In this document: piece by piece, positions 26,401 to 35,908 of the stretch
Numbering within the stretch: the first letter of the stretch is position 1
Layout of the letters: each line of letters starts with the position of its first letter
DNA from: Holophagae bacterium
Lineage (GTDB): Bacteria; Acidobacteriota; Holophagae; Acanthopleuribacterales; Acanthopleuribacteraceae
DNA length: 64,000 bases
Assembly: GCA_030429565.1 (NCBI GenBank)
Contig: JAUIFE010000025.1
Location: forward strand, 54,970-118,969
Direction: 5' to 3'
Made by a program: the position numbers and the translations under genes
The notes under the pieces: model-generated
Database searches by the model: none
What the model saw: only the letters and a program-made list of their open reading frames with translations
What the model was told of the DNA's origin: nothing

Positions 26401-27263
26401 TCGATACTGGGCGCGCTGTAGGCGGTTTTGTCGGCGCCGTCGTTGTTAATCGCGCTGCCGAGAATGACGGCACGCACGTGGTCACCGTCGGCAAGTGCGT
26501 CGGCCAAGCGCTTGAGCACGACCAAACCCACACCTTCACCTGGCACGGTTCCGCTTGCGGCGGCGTCGAACACACGACATTGACCCTGCGGCGAGAGGAT
26601 GCCGCCTTTGGTGACCTTGTAACCGGTATGACGCGGCACAATCAGGCCGACGCCGCCGGCGAGGGCCAGGTCCGACTCGTACGAGAGCAGGCTTTCGCAG
26701 GCCAAGTGCACCGCCACCAGGGAACTGGAACAGGCGGTTTGCACGTCGAGGCTGGGACCCTTGAGGTCGAGTTTGTAGGAGACGCGTGTGGTTAGGAAAT
26801 CCTTGTCGGCGCCGAGCAAGGCTTGGAAAGGATCGAAACCGTTCTCCAGATTGGGCATCACGTTAAACAGCAGGTAGCGGTTGAGCGAGGTGCCGCCGTA
26901 TACGGCGGTCAGGCCCTCGGGTCGCGGATAACCGGCGTCCTCGAGGGCCAGCCACGCCTGTTCCAAAAACAGACGTTGCTGCGGGTCGATCAACAAGGCT
27001 TCGGCGCGGCTGATGCCGAAGAAGGCGGCGTCAAAATCTTCGGCGCCGTCGATGGTGCCCGCGACCGGCACGTGTTGGTCGCCGTCGACCAGTTCGGCTT
27101 TGAGGCCGGCCCGCAACAGTGTGGTGCGGTCGAAGTGGGTCAAACACGCGCGACCGGCGACGAGGTTGTCCCAAAACTGGTCTAGGTTGGCGGCGCCGGG
27201 AAAACGCCCGGCCATGCCGATGACGGCAATACCCTCGGGTGCGTCGTAGCTGTCGTCGCTCAT
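23451..27263 (-). CDS. PKS terminal module: KS-cMT-ACP-TE, AT-less
   Basis: A 1270-residue last protein of the assembly line. The ketosynthase (about 10-430) has the full triad Cys178 (QTACSSS), His313 (ECHGTGT) and His354 (SNIGHLD). The usual post-KS linker follows (LSAKSETALRRQ...SDPFERRRFW), but there is no acyltransferase. A C-methyltransferase occupies about 560-930 (SAM motif LEIGAGTGA at 755-763). The carrier domain has Ser990 (LGGDSL). A type I thioesterase follows, with Ser1116 (AGHSLGG), Asp1143 and His1243. There is no ketoreductase. It should add one C-methylated beta-keto unit and release the product by hydrolysis or cyclisation. Malonyl must come from a trans AT. The ATG overlaps the previous stop by 4 bases. 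The acidic N-terminus (MSDDSYDAPE) may dock to the basic tail of the preceding protein. Confidence 0.93.
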   Translation of the reverse strand: MSDDSYDAPEGIAVIGMAGRFPGAANLDQFWDNLVAGRACLTHFDRTTLLRAGLKAELVDGDQHVPVAGTIDGAEDFDAAFFGISRAEALLIDPQQRLFLEQAWLALEDAGYPRPEGLTAVYGGTSLNRYLLFNVMPNLENGFDPFQALLGADKDFLTTRVSYKLDLKGPSLDVQTACSSSLVAVHLACESLLSYESDLALAGGVGLIVPRHTGYKVTKGGILSPQGQCRVFDAAASGTVPGEGVGLVVLKRLADALADGDHVRAVILGSAINNDGADKTAYSAPSIDGQVRVIRRALTAAGLNPSALDFIECHGTGTALGDPIEVEALRRVLARDGAPSRSVALGSVKSNIGHLDAAAGIAGLIKAVLALEHGCLPASLHFEQANPEINFSDGLLHVNTAATPLRGDGPHHAGVSSFGMGGTNAHVVLQQAPPRPPAPPAPGPYQLTLSAKSETALRRQMRALADHLQMRPDQSLADVAYTLHVGRARFPVQQSWQVRDHDDAVTQLRHAAEAPLRAESVAISAPASGRRVSLPSDPFERRRFWLAADKDHDVLHPDALAADLSAFVQQQKQRLETPDPTTRAANSFWAEVDSFCGAWAAWTLQSMGWIPAVDTRFSREQAAAALGIAPRQQPYLFLLLDIWCRDAWLDRTEAGDFRVTRLQPREPFAQLDTLAVAYPEQQAPLAVLRLCLQRLPDMLRGHVHPLEALAPGGDLTNLHALYRGGPLIESVNRVVARTLRQIMQRSADAAPLRILEIGAGTGATSATVLPELDPQRVSYCFTDVSSHFLNRAKSRFAAYPFVEYALLDMEQPATSGALAGRRFDVILAANVLHAAADLPATLQRVADFAAPGALLCLLEGTTRSRFADLVFGGLAGWHAFKDGRTQLELDSAQWTTLLQTAPWQNPRALLPAGSGIQVFLAQRNDDLSVQEPKPPLKAAAAPHPPKKPQAVLTTTDRADLEKTIAAVWADVLQCPQPRGDDDFFDLGGDSLFALQVVDQIHKQTGCELSVTQLENAPTPAALAAWIARQQPEQGVVRPLKQGRAGAPLFLLPGGLGDVANFGALVCASAITHSVYGVAYARVFEQQPRSIADIAALIVPDIEKVAAGAPILLAGHSLGGWIAYECAALLQARGHKVNFLGLFDIHGLGSRFEQDVIDRGQGRDGAQFARLDRLAGGHQGATPANLANYQPAANDDLTVTLFKARDGVPRNRAGQVPPKLADDPSYGWKALVRETRIYECGGGHLSMFQPPHVTELAKQLTQAVNEAAPAT

Positions 27264-30200
27264 GATTTCCTCCCGCGTTTGGCGCGGAACGCGCGTTTGC
27301 GGCGTTCGCGTTCGTCGTGATCGTCGACCACCTCGCTTTGGGGCGGCGTCGCTGTCGGTGGCGTTTGCTCGGCGGCAAAGTGGCGCGCCAACTCGGCGAT
27401 GGTCGTGTGTTCAAATAAGGTGACCATGGCGGTTTTGCGGCCCAACTCGCGTTCGATTTGGCCGCGCACGCGCAGCAGGCTAATCGAGTTGCCGCCCAGT
27501 TCGAAGAAGTTGTCGTGAATGCCGGGTTCGGTGCCCGCCAGCACGTCGGCCCAAATGGCTGCCAGCTTTTGCTCAATCGGGCTGCGCGGCGCTTGATCGG
27601 CGGCGCTGCCGGCGGTGTTGACGGCGGGCAACGCGCGGCGGTCGAGCTTGCCGTTGGGGTTCATGGGCAGCTCGTCGAGGAACATAAAAAAGGCGGGCAC
27701 CATGTATTCTGGCAGGCGTTCCGCCAAGTATTGGCGCAACATATCCGGCGTGGCGTCTTTACCCGCGACGCGCTCCAGGTAGGCGACCAAGTGTTGATCG
27801 CCGTTGGCGGAGCGGTGCAGGCCGGCGTGGACGCGGCGGCAATAGGGGCTTTCGGCGAGCGTGGTTTCAATGTCGCCGAGCTCGACGCGGAAACCGCGCA
27901 ACTTGACCTGGTGATCGGCGCGTCCCAAAAACTCGATATCGCCGTTGGGCAGGACCCTAGCCAAATCGCCGGTGGCGTAAAGCCTTGTGCCGGCTTCGTT
28001 GCCGACCGCGAACGGGTTGGGCACGAACTTCTCGGCGGTGAGCGCGGGCCGTTGGTGGTAACCAAGCACGACGCCCGGCCCGCCCAGGTAAAGGTCGCCG
28101 ACGACGCCCGGCACGCAGGGGTTCATGGCCCGGTCGAGCACGTAGGCGCGTCGTTCGGGGAGCGGTTTGCCAATCGGGACGGGGTCGTTGACATCGGCGT
28201 CCATGGTGTAACCGGTGGCGATGATGGTGCATTCGGTGGGGCCGTAGACATTGACGATGTCCATCGCCGGATAACGACGGCGCGCGGCGCGGAAATGGGC
28301 GGCCGAGGCGGCTTCACCGGTGCTGCCCAAACAGCGCAAGTCGCCGAGCGCGTCCAGCGATTGGTCGACGAGTAGGTTCATGAGATGGCTGACGGCGACC
28401 AGGTTGGTGACGCCTTCGGCGCGAATGCTTTCGGGCAAACGGTCGAGGCCTTCGGGTGGCAAAAGCACCAGCCGTGCGCCGCTGAGCAAAGCCCCCCAAA
28501 TTTGCCAAGCACTGAGGTCGAAGGAAAACGACGAGAGTTGCATGACGACCTCGTCTTCTTTGAACATGCCGCGTCCGCCCGGCATCATCAGGCTGACCAG
28601 GTTTTGGTGGGTGACGGTCACGCCCTTGGGGCGCCCCGTTGAACCCGAGGTGTAAATCATGTAGGCGGGCAAAATCGAACTGGTCGGCAGGTTGGGGTTG
28701 TCGGTGGGGTAATGATCGAGGCGTGGGTCGTTGTCGGGGGTGAAGACGGTGATGTCGTCGGGGATACCGTGACGCGTGCGTTCGGCGGCGAAACGGCTGT
28801 CGGTGAAGAGGTGGGTCGCCCCCGCGTCGCGCAGCATGAATTCCAAGCGCTGGGCGGGCATGCCGAGGTCGATCGGCAGGTAACAGGCGTTGGTTTTGAG
28901 CACGGCCACGGCGCAAGCGACCATGTCGAAGCCGGCGGGCAGCAGAATGGCGACGGTGGCGCCGGTACCGATGTCGTGATCCAGCAGCGCGTGCGCCAGT
29001 TGGTTGGCGCGTTGGTTGAGGGCGGCAAAGGTCATTGACCTGCCGGCCCAGCGCAGCGAAACCCGTTCGGGATGGGCGGCGCAGCGTTTTTCGAAGGCGC
29101 CGTGTGCGGTCTCGGCACGGGGAAAGCCGGTGTCGGTGCGGTTCCAGTGGTGCAACAGGCGTTGTTGCTCGGCCTGGTCGACCAGCGGCAACAGGTAACA
29201 GGGCGTGTCGGGCGCGGCACAGACGGCGCGCAGCAGCGTTTCGAAGTGGCCGGCCCAGCGCTGCATGGTGCTTTCGTCGTAGAGATCACTGTCGTATTCC
29301 AGCGAGCACACGAGGCGGTCGCGTTCACGGGTGAAGAACCAGGTGATTTCGAACAGTGCGCTGTCGGTGCCGGTGGCGTGGGGTTCCACCTGTAAGCCCT
29401 GCATGTGCAGCGGTTGGCGCGGATCGTTTTGCAGCGCCAGCACCACTTGGAACAGCGGCGAGTGATTGAGCTCGCGTTGCGGACGGGTGGCGGCGACGAC
29501 GCGTTCGAACGGGATGTCGCCGTGGTCGAAGTCGCGCAGGTTCTCGCCGCGCACTTGGCTCAGCAGTTGGCTGAACGGCTGTTGGGCGTCGATGTGGGTG
29601 CGCAGCGCCAAGGTGTTGACGAACAGGCCGATCATGGCTTCGGTTTGCGGGAAACGGCGGTTGCCGACGGGTGTGCCGACGACGATGTCGGTTTCACCGC
29701 TGAGACGATGGAGCAATACCGAGAAGGCGGCGTGCAAGCAGGTGAACAGACCGGTATTGTGGCGCAAGGCCAATTGTTCCAGGCTGTCGGCCAAGTTGCC
29801 GTCGAGGTCGTAGTAGTAATTGCCGCCGTTGTAGCTGCGTTTGCCGGAGTGCGGTCGGTCGGTGGGCAGTGCCAAGCGGGTCGGCACGCCCGCGAGCCGT
29901 TCGACCCAGTAACGCAAGCCTTCGCGGCCCTGGTCGCCGGCGAGCAGGCGCCGTTCGCCGGCGGCGTAAGCGGCGTAAGTGACGGGCAGGACCGGTAAGG
30001 CGGCGGCGCTGCCATGGGCATAAGCGTTGTAGAGCGTGCCCAGTTCGCGGGTGAGGTTGCCGAGCGACCAGCCGTCGGCGACGATGTGGTGCAAGACGAC
30101 TTGCAAGACGTGCTGCTCGGTGTCGCAGCGCAGGATTAGCGCGCGGTAGGGCAGTTCTTGGTCGAGGTGGAAGGGGCGCAAGGCGTGCGGTCGCAGCAGG

Positions 30201-33200
30201 TCGTCGACGGCGTCCTGCGGCTGATCGAGGGCGGCGAATTCGGGCTGAAACGCGCCTCTTGCTTGCACCTGCGCGACGGGTTTCCCGTTGTCGATGCGGA
30301 ACAGGGTTCGCAAGCTGTCGTGGCGGTCGGCCAATTCACACAGCGCCCGCACCAGAGCGGCGCGGTTCAAGCGGCCGTGTAAGCGTACGGCAAAGGGCAG
30401 ACTGTAGGCGACGTGCTGCTCCAAAAGCTGGTCGAGAAAGAGCAAGCGTTCTTGGGCAAACGAAAGCGCGCTGAAGCCGTTCTCATCCTCGTCGTCGATG
30501 TCATCGTTGGGCGCGAAGGGGAAGACGGTATCGGTGTTTTGCACGCGTTCCAGCCAGGCGGCCAGTAGGGCCGGTGTCGGGTTCTCGAAAATAGCGGCCA
30601 GCTTGAGGTCGGCGCCCTGTTGGTCGCGCAGGTCGTTAATGACCTTGGTGGCAAAAATCGAATGACCGCCCAGTTCGAAGAAGTTGTCGTCGCGGCCGAC
30701 GCGATCGACGCCGAGCCGCTGTTGCCAAATGCGCGCAATGCGTTCTTCCAGCGGACCTTGCGGCGCCTGCCAGGTGCCCAGGTAGGCCGGGCGCGGGTAG
30801 TCTTGGTTCGCCGAAACATCCGTCGCGGCGGCGGCGCGGCACGAAGGCAACCAATAATGGCTGCCTTTGAACGGGTAAACCGGCAGGCGGATGCGGCGGC
30901 GCGGGACGGCGTGCAGTGGCGCCCAATCGGGTGATTCGCCCGCCAACCAGGCGCGGACCGCCGCGTTGAGCGCCGGTGTTTCGGGATCGGGTGTGAACGG
31001 GCCGGGCGCGGCCAAGGCGGCCAGGGCCGAGGCGTGGTTGGTGACCATCAGCGCGCGGCGGTGTTCGAAGTGGCGCCGGCCCACTTGTAGTGTCCAGGCC
31101 ACGTCGGCTAGGTTGGTTTCAGGATGTTTGCTGAGGAACCCCCACAACTGCGCCGTCAAGGCGTAGAGTGACTGGGGCGTGCGCGCGGAAAGAAGCAGGC
31201 ATTGCGGTTCCACACAAGGCGCAGATTCCGGCGGCGGCGGCGCTTCCGACAAAACCATATGCACGTTGGTACCGGCACGGCCGAAGGAATTAACGCCCGC
31301 GTATCGCATGTGTTGGGGATCGCGCGGCCAGGGCTCCGTTTCGGTGTTAATGCGGAACGGCGCTGCGCTTAAATCGATCTTGGGATTGAGCGTTTCGAAA
31401 TTAATCGTCGCCGGCACGCATTCGTTGTGCAGGCTCAGCGCCACCTTGATCAGACTCGCCACGCCCGAGGCGGCGCTCATGAGACCGAAGTTGGGTTTGA
31501 GCGAGCCGAGACGGCAGTGACCCGCCGCGCCGCCGGCGTAGGCGCGTGCCAGCGCCGTTACCTCGACCGCGTCGCCGAGCTGGGTGCCGCTGGCGTGGGC
31601 TTCTACGTAACCGACCGCTTCGGGCGCGACCCCCGCGTCGCGCAGGGCGGCGCCGGCGGCGTTGCTTAAGCCGACCATGCTGGGCGCGGCCGCGCCGACC
31701 TTATCGGCGCCGTCGTTGTTCATGGCGGCGCCGCGAATGACGGCGTAAATAGAGTCGCCGTCGGCAAGTGCGCGCGACAGGCGCTTCAAAACGACAATGC
31801 CGACGCCGTTGGTGTTGACGGTGCCGAGCCCGGCCGCGTCAAAACTGCGCGTGCGGCCGTCCGGTGCGTAAACCGAGTTTTCGTAGTAGGTGTAACCGGT
31901 CCGCTGCGGCACGTGCAGACACACCCCGCCGGCCAGCGCCATGTCGCACTCGCCCTGCAAAATGTGGTTGCGCGCGATGTGGACCGCCGCCAGTGAGCCG
32001 GCACAGGAGGCCTGCACATTGAAGCTCGGTCCGGTCAGGTTCAGCTTGTAGCTGGTCCGGGCCGGCAGGTAGTCGTTGGTGTTGCCGGTCAGCGCACCGC
32101 GTTCGGTGAACAGCATTTCCTTGTCGGGGTGGTGCAGCAGCTTGTCGAACAGGTATTCGCTCATGCCCACGCTGGAGAAGACCCCGGTGCGGCCGTGCGC
32201 GTCGCCGGGCGGGTAACCGGCGTCTTCCATGGCCAACCAGGCACATTCCAAGAACAGGCGGTGCTGCGGGTCCATGGTTTCGGCTTCCCAGGGTGGGATG
32301 TCGAAGAAGGCGGCGTCAAACCATTCGACGCCTGGCACGAAACCGCCTTTGGCGACGTAATGGGGGTGGGCGGCGGTGGCGGCGTCGACGCCTGCTTCGC
32401 GCAATGTTTCTTCGTCAACGCTTTCAATGGCTTCGACACCGTCACACAGGTTGCGCCAAAAAATGGCGGGGCTTTCGCTTTGGGGGAAGCGTCCGGCGAT
32501 GCCGATAATGGCGACGGCGCGATCATCGTCGGCCGCGTTCGACCTGTCTCGCTGACCTGCGGCCGCCACCGTCGTCTTGGCGCCGCCGTCGAGAAAGCCG
32601 GCCAATCCGCGTACGGTTGGGTACTCGAACAAATCGAGCATGGCGATGTCGCGGTCGAGCGCCTGCGCCAGCCGCGCACGCACGCGGCCGAGCAAAAGGC
32701 TGTGGCCGCCGAGGTCGAAGAAGTTGGCGGTGACCGGCACTTGGGTTCGGCCCAAAACCTCGGCCCACACGTCGGCGATTCGGGTTTCCAAGGCGCCGAT
32801 CGGTTTTTGCGCCTCTAGGACGGGGTTCTGCTCATCGGCGGGCAAGGCGCCCGTGTCGATTTTGCCGTTGGCGTTGAGCGGCAAGGCATCAAGCACGACG
32901 ACGGAGGCCGGCACCATAAACGCGGGCAGGGTGGCGGCAAGCTGTTGGCGCAAGTGCTCGCCCCATTGGGGCGGCGCGCTCGCCGCGTGCACGGCGTAGG
33001 CGACCAACCGCGCGTCGGTGTCGCGGCGCAGGACCGTAACGGCTTGGCTGACACCTTCCAGCCGACGCAAGGCCGCGCTGATTTCCCCTGGCTCAATTCG
33101 GAAGCCGCGCAGCTTGACTTGATCGTCGCAACGACCGAGGAACTGAATCGCCCCGTTTTCGTTCCAGCGCGCCAGATCGCCGCTGCGGTAGAGCCGTTCG

Positions 33201-35908
33201 CCGGGTGTGGTCGCGTGGGGGTCGGGCACAAAACGTGCGGCGGTGAGGTCGGGTCGCCCTTGGTAGGCGCGCGCCAGACCTGGACCGGCGATGCACAACT
33301 CGCCGGGCACGCCGACGGGGACCGGCTCCAGGCGTTCGTCCAAAATCATGACGCGCGTGTTTTGGATGGGTTTGCCGATGGTGACCGCTTCACCCACGCG
33401 GCAACGGGTCTGTGTGCTGTGCACGGTGTACTCCGTGGGGCCGTAAGCGTTGAAGAAGGTGTAGCGTGCCGCCCACGTATCGACCAAGTTTTGCGGGCAG
33501 GTCTCGCCGCCAATGACAAGTGTGGTCAGCGCGGGCAGTTCGACGAAGGGCATGGCTGCCAGCAGCGAGGGCGGCATGAACACGTGGGTGATCGACCAAA
33601 ACCGCAGGGCTTGCTCCAGGTCGGGGCCTGGCAGCAGATGGCGCGCGGGTAAGATGACCAACTCGGCGCCGCCGCACAGCGTTAACAACATCTCCGACAG
33701 TGACATGTCAAAACACAACGAGGCGGTTTGCAGCCAACGCGATCCGGGCGCCACACCAAAGTTGCGCGCCTGTTGTGGGGCCAAGTTACACATGCCGCGA
33801 TGGGGCACGATTACGCCCTTGGGGCGGCCGGTTGAACCCGAGGTGTAAATCAAATAGGCGGCGTTGTTGCCGTTGGTGCGCAGGTCGGGATTGGCGGCTT
33901 CCCAGCCGCCAGAGTCTCCTGTCCACGCCCTGACATGGCTGGGGAGAGGGCGGTCGCTGAAGGTGCCGGCCGGGTCGAGCAGCAGCGTCGCGCCCGCGTC
34001 CGCCAGCATCCATTGAATGCGCTCGTCGGGGTCGTTGGGGTTGATCGGCAGATACACGCCGCCCGCTTTGAGCACGGCCAACAGCGCGACGACGGTGCGC
34101 GGATCACGCGCGGCCGCGACGGCGACGACCCGTTCCGGGCCGATCCCTTGCGCGCGCAAGGCGTGTGCCCACTGGTTGGCGCGCTGGTTGAGTTCGTCGT
34201 AGGTCAGCACTTGGCGGCCTTTGCGCGCGGCCACATCGGCCCAGCCGGCGACGGCGGCGGCATCGGGTTGGCGCGCGGCCACGGCTTCAAATTCAGTGTG
34301 AATGCAGGCTGCCGGCGGCAGCGGTGTTTGAAAGCGGTTCCAGTCGCCCAGCAGGCGCGCGCGTTCCTCGGTTTCGATCAAGGGCAAGGCGGTGACGGCG
34401 AGGTCTGGGTTCTCCAAGGCGGCGCGTGTCAGCGTTTCGAAGTGGGTGATCAGGCGTTCGATGGTTTTGGCGTCGAACAGGTCGATGTTGTATTCGAAAG
34501 TGCCGGCAAGGGAACCGTCTTCCAACGGGGCCGCCTCGACGACCAGATCGAACTTGGCGAACACGGCCGGGGCGTCCGCCGCCGTGACTTCAAGTCCGTC
34601 CAGGGTCGGCACCCGCGCGGGCGCGTTTTGCAGGGCAAACACCACCTGCACCAGTGGTTGACGGCTGGGATCGCGGCGCGGTTGTAGCGCTTCGACGACG
34701 CGGTCAAAGGGCACGTCGGCGTGATCCAAGGCGGCGTTCATGTTGAGGTGGGCGCGGCGCAGGAGTTTGCTGAAAGTAGGTGTGTCGCGCATGTCGTAAC
34801 GCAGCGCCAAGGTGTTTGCGAAAAATCCGATTAAGCCCTCTAATTCGAGGCGGTTGCGGTTGGCGGTCGGCAAACCCACCACCAGGTCGTCACAGCGTGC
34901 GTGGCGCGCAAGCAGCACGGCGAACAGAGTTTGCATGTACACGGCGAGCGAACAACCGGCGGCCTGCGCGGCTTGGTGGACCGCCCGACCCAGCGCCGCG
35001 TCCCAGGCAAACGGCAAGCGGCGACCGTGAAAGCGCTGCAACGCCGGCCGCGGGCGATCGGTGGGCAAATCGAGCACCATCGGCGCATCTTGTAGCTGAT
35101 CGTGCCAAAACTGCACGCGCGCTTGTTGCCGCTCGGCGTCGTCGTGCGCCTGTTGCCACAGCGCTACATCGGCGAATTGCAGCGTTGGTTCCGCCAATGG
35201 CGAAGGTTGGTCGGCGGCAAAGGCGTTGTACAACGCCGCCAATTCCTGCGCCAACACGCCGGCCGACCAGCCGTCAGACACCAGGTGGTGAATGGTGATC
35301 AATAAATGATAGCGTTGCTGTTCAAGCTTAAGCAGCTTCAGGCGCAGCAGCGGACCCTTTGCCAGGTCAAAATTTTGCCGGCTTTCTTGGTCGGCGAGCC
35401 GGCGCGCCTCGGCTTCGGCCGCTTGCAGTCCTTGGTAGCTGAGATCGATGAAGGGGATTGCCGGCGTGGTTGGTTCACCAATGACTTGGTAGGCGACGCC
35501 GTCTTCCTCGCCAAAGGTGGTGCGCAAACTCTCGTGGCGGCGCACGATTTCGGTGAAGGCCCGCGTCAAGGCATCGCGCTTGAGGTGTCCCTTGAGGTGC
35601 AGCAGCGTCGGCATGTTGTAGGCGGCCGACACGTGTTCAAACCGACACAGGAACCACAGCCGTTGTTGGCTGGGCGCAAGCGGAATGCGGGCGGGCCGCG
35701 TCTGCGCGGTAATCGTCGCGGCGCTGTCGCCGGCGGCGGCCTGGAGCAGCGTTAACAGCGCAGCTTTGTGCTCTTTTAGGCGCGCGCGCAAGGCGTCGGT
35801 CAAAACGCCTTTCGGGGCGTTAATCCGCAAACGGTCGCCTTCGGCCCACAGGCGCACGCCCATGGCGTGGAGTTCGGCCACCAGTGCGGCGGCGGGTTGC
35901 GACGTCAT
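27260..35908 (-). CDS. Hybrid NRPS/PKS: docking-C-A-PCP-KS-PCP-C-A-PCP
   Basis: A 2882-residue protein. Order by approximate residues: TubC-type N-terminal docking domain (5-55); C (75-500, HHLVSDG); A (530-1010); PCP (Ser near 1066); KS (1130-1560); AT-less linker; PCP (near 1746); C (1815-2250, HHIVADG); A (2275-2760); PCP (near 2805). The extracted A-domain pocket codes are D-M-S-F-V-G-A-V-H-K and D-L-W-L-G-T-V-I-I-K; neither matches a code I know. The KS keeps Cys1302 (QASCAGS) and the first His (EAHASGT), but the second catalytic His is Leu1476 (PNFGLMS), which suggests a non-elongating, transfer-only KS. The C-terminal tail is basic (KRAFRAKRGRKS). It overlaps both neighbours by 4 bases. 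Confidence 0.93.
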   Translation of the reverse strand: MTSQPAAALVAELHAMGVRLWAEGDRLRINAPKGVLTDALRARLKEHKAALLTLLQAAAGDSAATITAQTRPARIPLAPSQQRLWFLCRFEHVSAAYNMPTLLHLKGHLKRDALTRAFTEIVRRHESLRTTFGEEDGVAYQVIGEPTTPAIPFIDLSYQGLQAAEAEARRLADQESRQNFDLAKGPLLRLKLLKLEQQRYHLLITIHHLVSDGWSAGVLAQELAALYNAFAADQPSPLAEPTLQFADVALWQQAHDDAERQQARVQFWHDQLQDAPMVLDLPTDRPRPALQRFHGRRLPFAWDAALGRAVHQAAQAAGCSLAVYMQTLFAVLLARHARCDDLVVGLPTANRNRLELEGLIGFFANTLALRYDMRDTPTFSKLLRRAHLNMNAALDHADVPFDRVVEALQPRRDPSRQPLVQVVFALQNAPARVPTLDGLEVTAADAPAVFAKFDLVVEAAPLEDGSLAGTFEYNIDLFDAKTIERLITHFETLTRAALENPDLAVTALPLIETEERARLLGDWNRFQTPLPPAACIHTEFEAVAARQPDAAAVAGWADVAARKGRQVLTYDELNQRANQWAHALRAQGIGPERVVAVAAARDPRTVVALLAVLKAGGVYLPINPNDPDERIQWMLADAGATLLLDPAGTFSDRPLPSHVRAWTGDSGGWEAANPDLRTNGNNAAYLIYTSGSTGRPKGVIVPHRGMCNLAPQQARNFGVAPGSRWLQTASLCFDMSLSEMLLTLCGGAELVILPARHLLPGPDLEQALRFWSITHVFMPPSLLAAMPFVELPALTTLVIGGETCPQNLVDTWAARYTFFNAYGPTEYTVHSTQTRCRVGEAVTIGKPIQNTRVMILDERLEPVPVGVPGELCIAGPGLARAYQGRPDLTAARFVPDPHATTPGERLYRSGDLARWNENGAIQFLGRCDDQVKLRGFRIEPGEISAALRRLEGVSQAVTVLRRDTDARLVAYAVHAASAPPQWGEHLRQQLAATLPAFMVPASVVVLDALPLNANGKIDTGALPADEQNPVLEAQKPIGALETRIADVWAEVLGRTQVPVTANFFDLGGHSLLLGRVRARLAQALDRDIAMLDLFEYPTVRGLAGFLDGGAKTTVAAAGQRDRSNAADDDRAVAIIGIAGRFPQSESPAIFWRNLCDGVEAIESVDEETLREAGVDAATAAHPHYVAKGGFVPGVEWFDAAFFDIPPWEAETMDPQHRLFLECAWLAMEDAGYPPGDAHGRTGVFSSVGMSEYLFDKLLHHPDKEMLFTERGALTGNTNDYLPARTSYKLNLTGPSFNVQASCAGSLAAVHIARNHILQGECDMALAGGVCLHVPQRTGYTYYENSVYAPDGRTRSFDAAGLGTVNTNGVGIVVLKRLSRALADGDSIYAVIRGAAMNNDGADKVGAAAPSMVGLSNAAGAALRDAGVAPEAVGYVEAHASGTQLGDAVEVTALARAYAGGAAGHCRLGSLKPNFGLMSAASGVASLIKVALSLHNECVPATINFETLNPKIDLSAAPFRINTETEPWPRDPQHMRYAGVNSFGRAGTNVHMVLSEAPPPPESAPCVEPQCLLLSARTPQSLYALTAQLWGFLSKHPETNLADVAWTLQVGRRHFEHRRALMVTNHASALAALAAPGPFTPDPETPALNAAVRAWLAGESPDWAPLHAVPRRRIRLPVYPFKGSHYWLPSCRAAAATDVSANQDYPRPAYLGTWQAPQGPLEERIARIWQQRLGVDRVGRDDNFFELGGHSIFATKVINDLRDQQGADLKLAAIFENPTPALLAAWLERVQNTDTVFPFAPNDDIDDEDENGFSALSFAQERLLFLDQLLEQHVAYSLPFAVRLHGRLNRAALVRALCELADRHDSLRTLFRIDNGKPVAQVQARGAFQPEFAALDQPQDAVDDLLRPHALRPFHLDQELPYRALILRCDTEQHVLQVVLHHIVADGWSLGNLTRELGTLYNAYAHGSAAALPVLPVTYAAYAAGERRLLAGDQGREGLRYWVERLAGVPTRLALPTDRPHSGKRSYNGGNYYYDLDGNLADSLEQLALRHNTGLFTCLHAAFSVLLHRLSGETDIVVGTPVGNRRFPQTEAMIGLFVNTLALRTHIDAQQPFSQLLSQVRGENLRDFDHGDIPFERVVAATRPQRELNHSPLFQVVLALQNDPRQPLHMQGLQVEPHATGTDSALFEITWFFTRERDRLVCSLEYDSDLYDESTMQRWAGHFETLLRAVCAAPDTPCYLLPLVDQAEQQRLLHHWNRTDTGFPRAETAHGAFEKRCAAHPERVSLRWAGRSMTFAALNQRANQLAHALLDHDIGTGATVAILLPAGFDMVACAVAVLKTNACYLPIDLGMPAQRLEFMLRDAGATHLFTDSRFAAERTRHGIPDDITVFTPDNDPRLDHYPTDNPNLPTSSILPAYMIYTSGSTGRPKGVTVTHQNLVSLMMPGGRGMFKEDEVVMQLSSFSFDLSAWQIWGALLSGARLVLLPPEGLDRLPESIRAEGVTNLVAVSHLMNLLVDQSLDALGDLRCLGSTGEAASAAHFRAARRRYPAMDIVNVYGPTECTIIATGYTMDADVNDPVPIGKPLPERRAYVLDRAMNPCVPGVVGDLYLGGPGVVLGYHQRPALTAEKFVPNPFAVGNEAGTRLYATGDLARVLPNGDIEFLGRADHQVKLRGFRVELGDIETTLAESPYCRRVHAGLHRSANGDQHLVAYLERVAGKDATPDMLRQYLAERLPEYMVPAFFMFLDELPMNPNGKLDRRALPAVNTAGSAADQAPRSPIEQKLAAIWADVLAGTEPGIHDNFFELGGNSISLLRVRGQIERELGRKTAMVTLFEHTTIAELARHFAAEQTPPTATPPQSEVVDDHDERERRKRAFRAKRGRKS

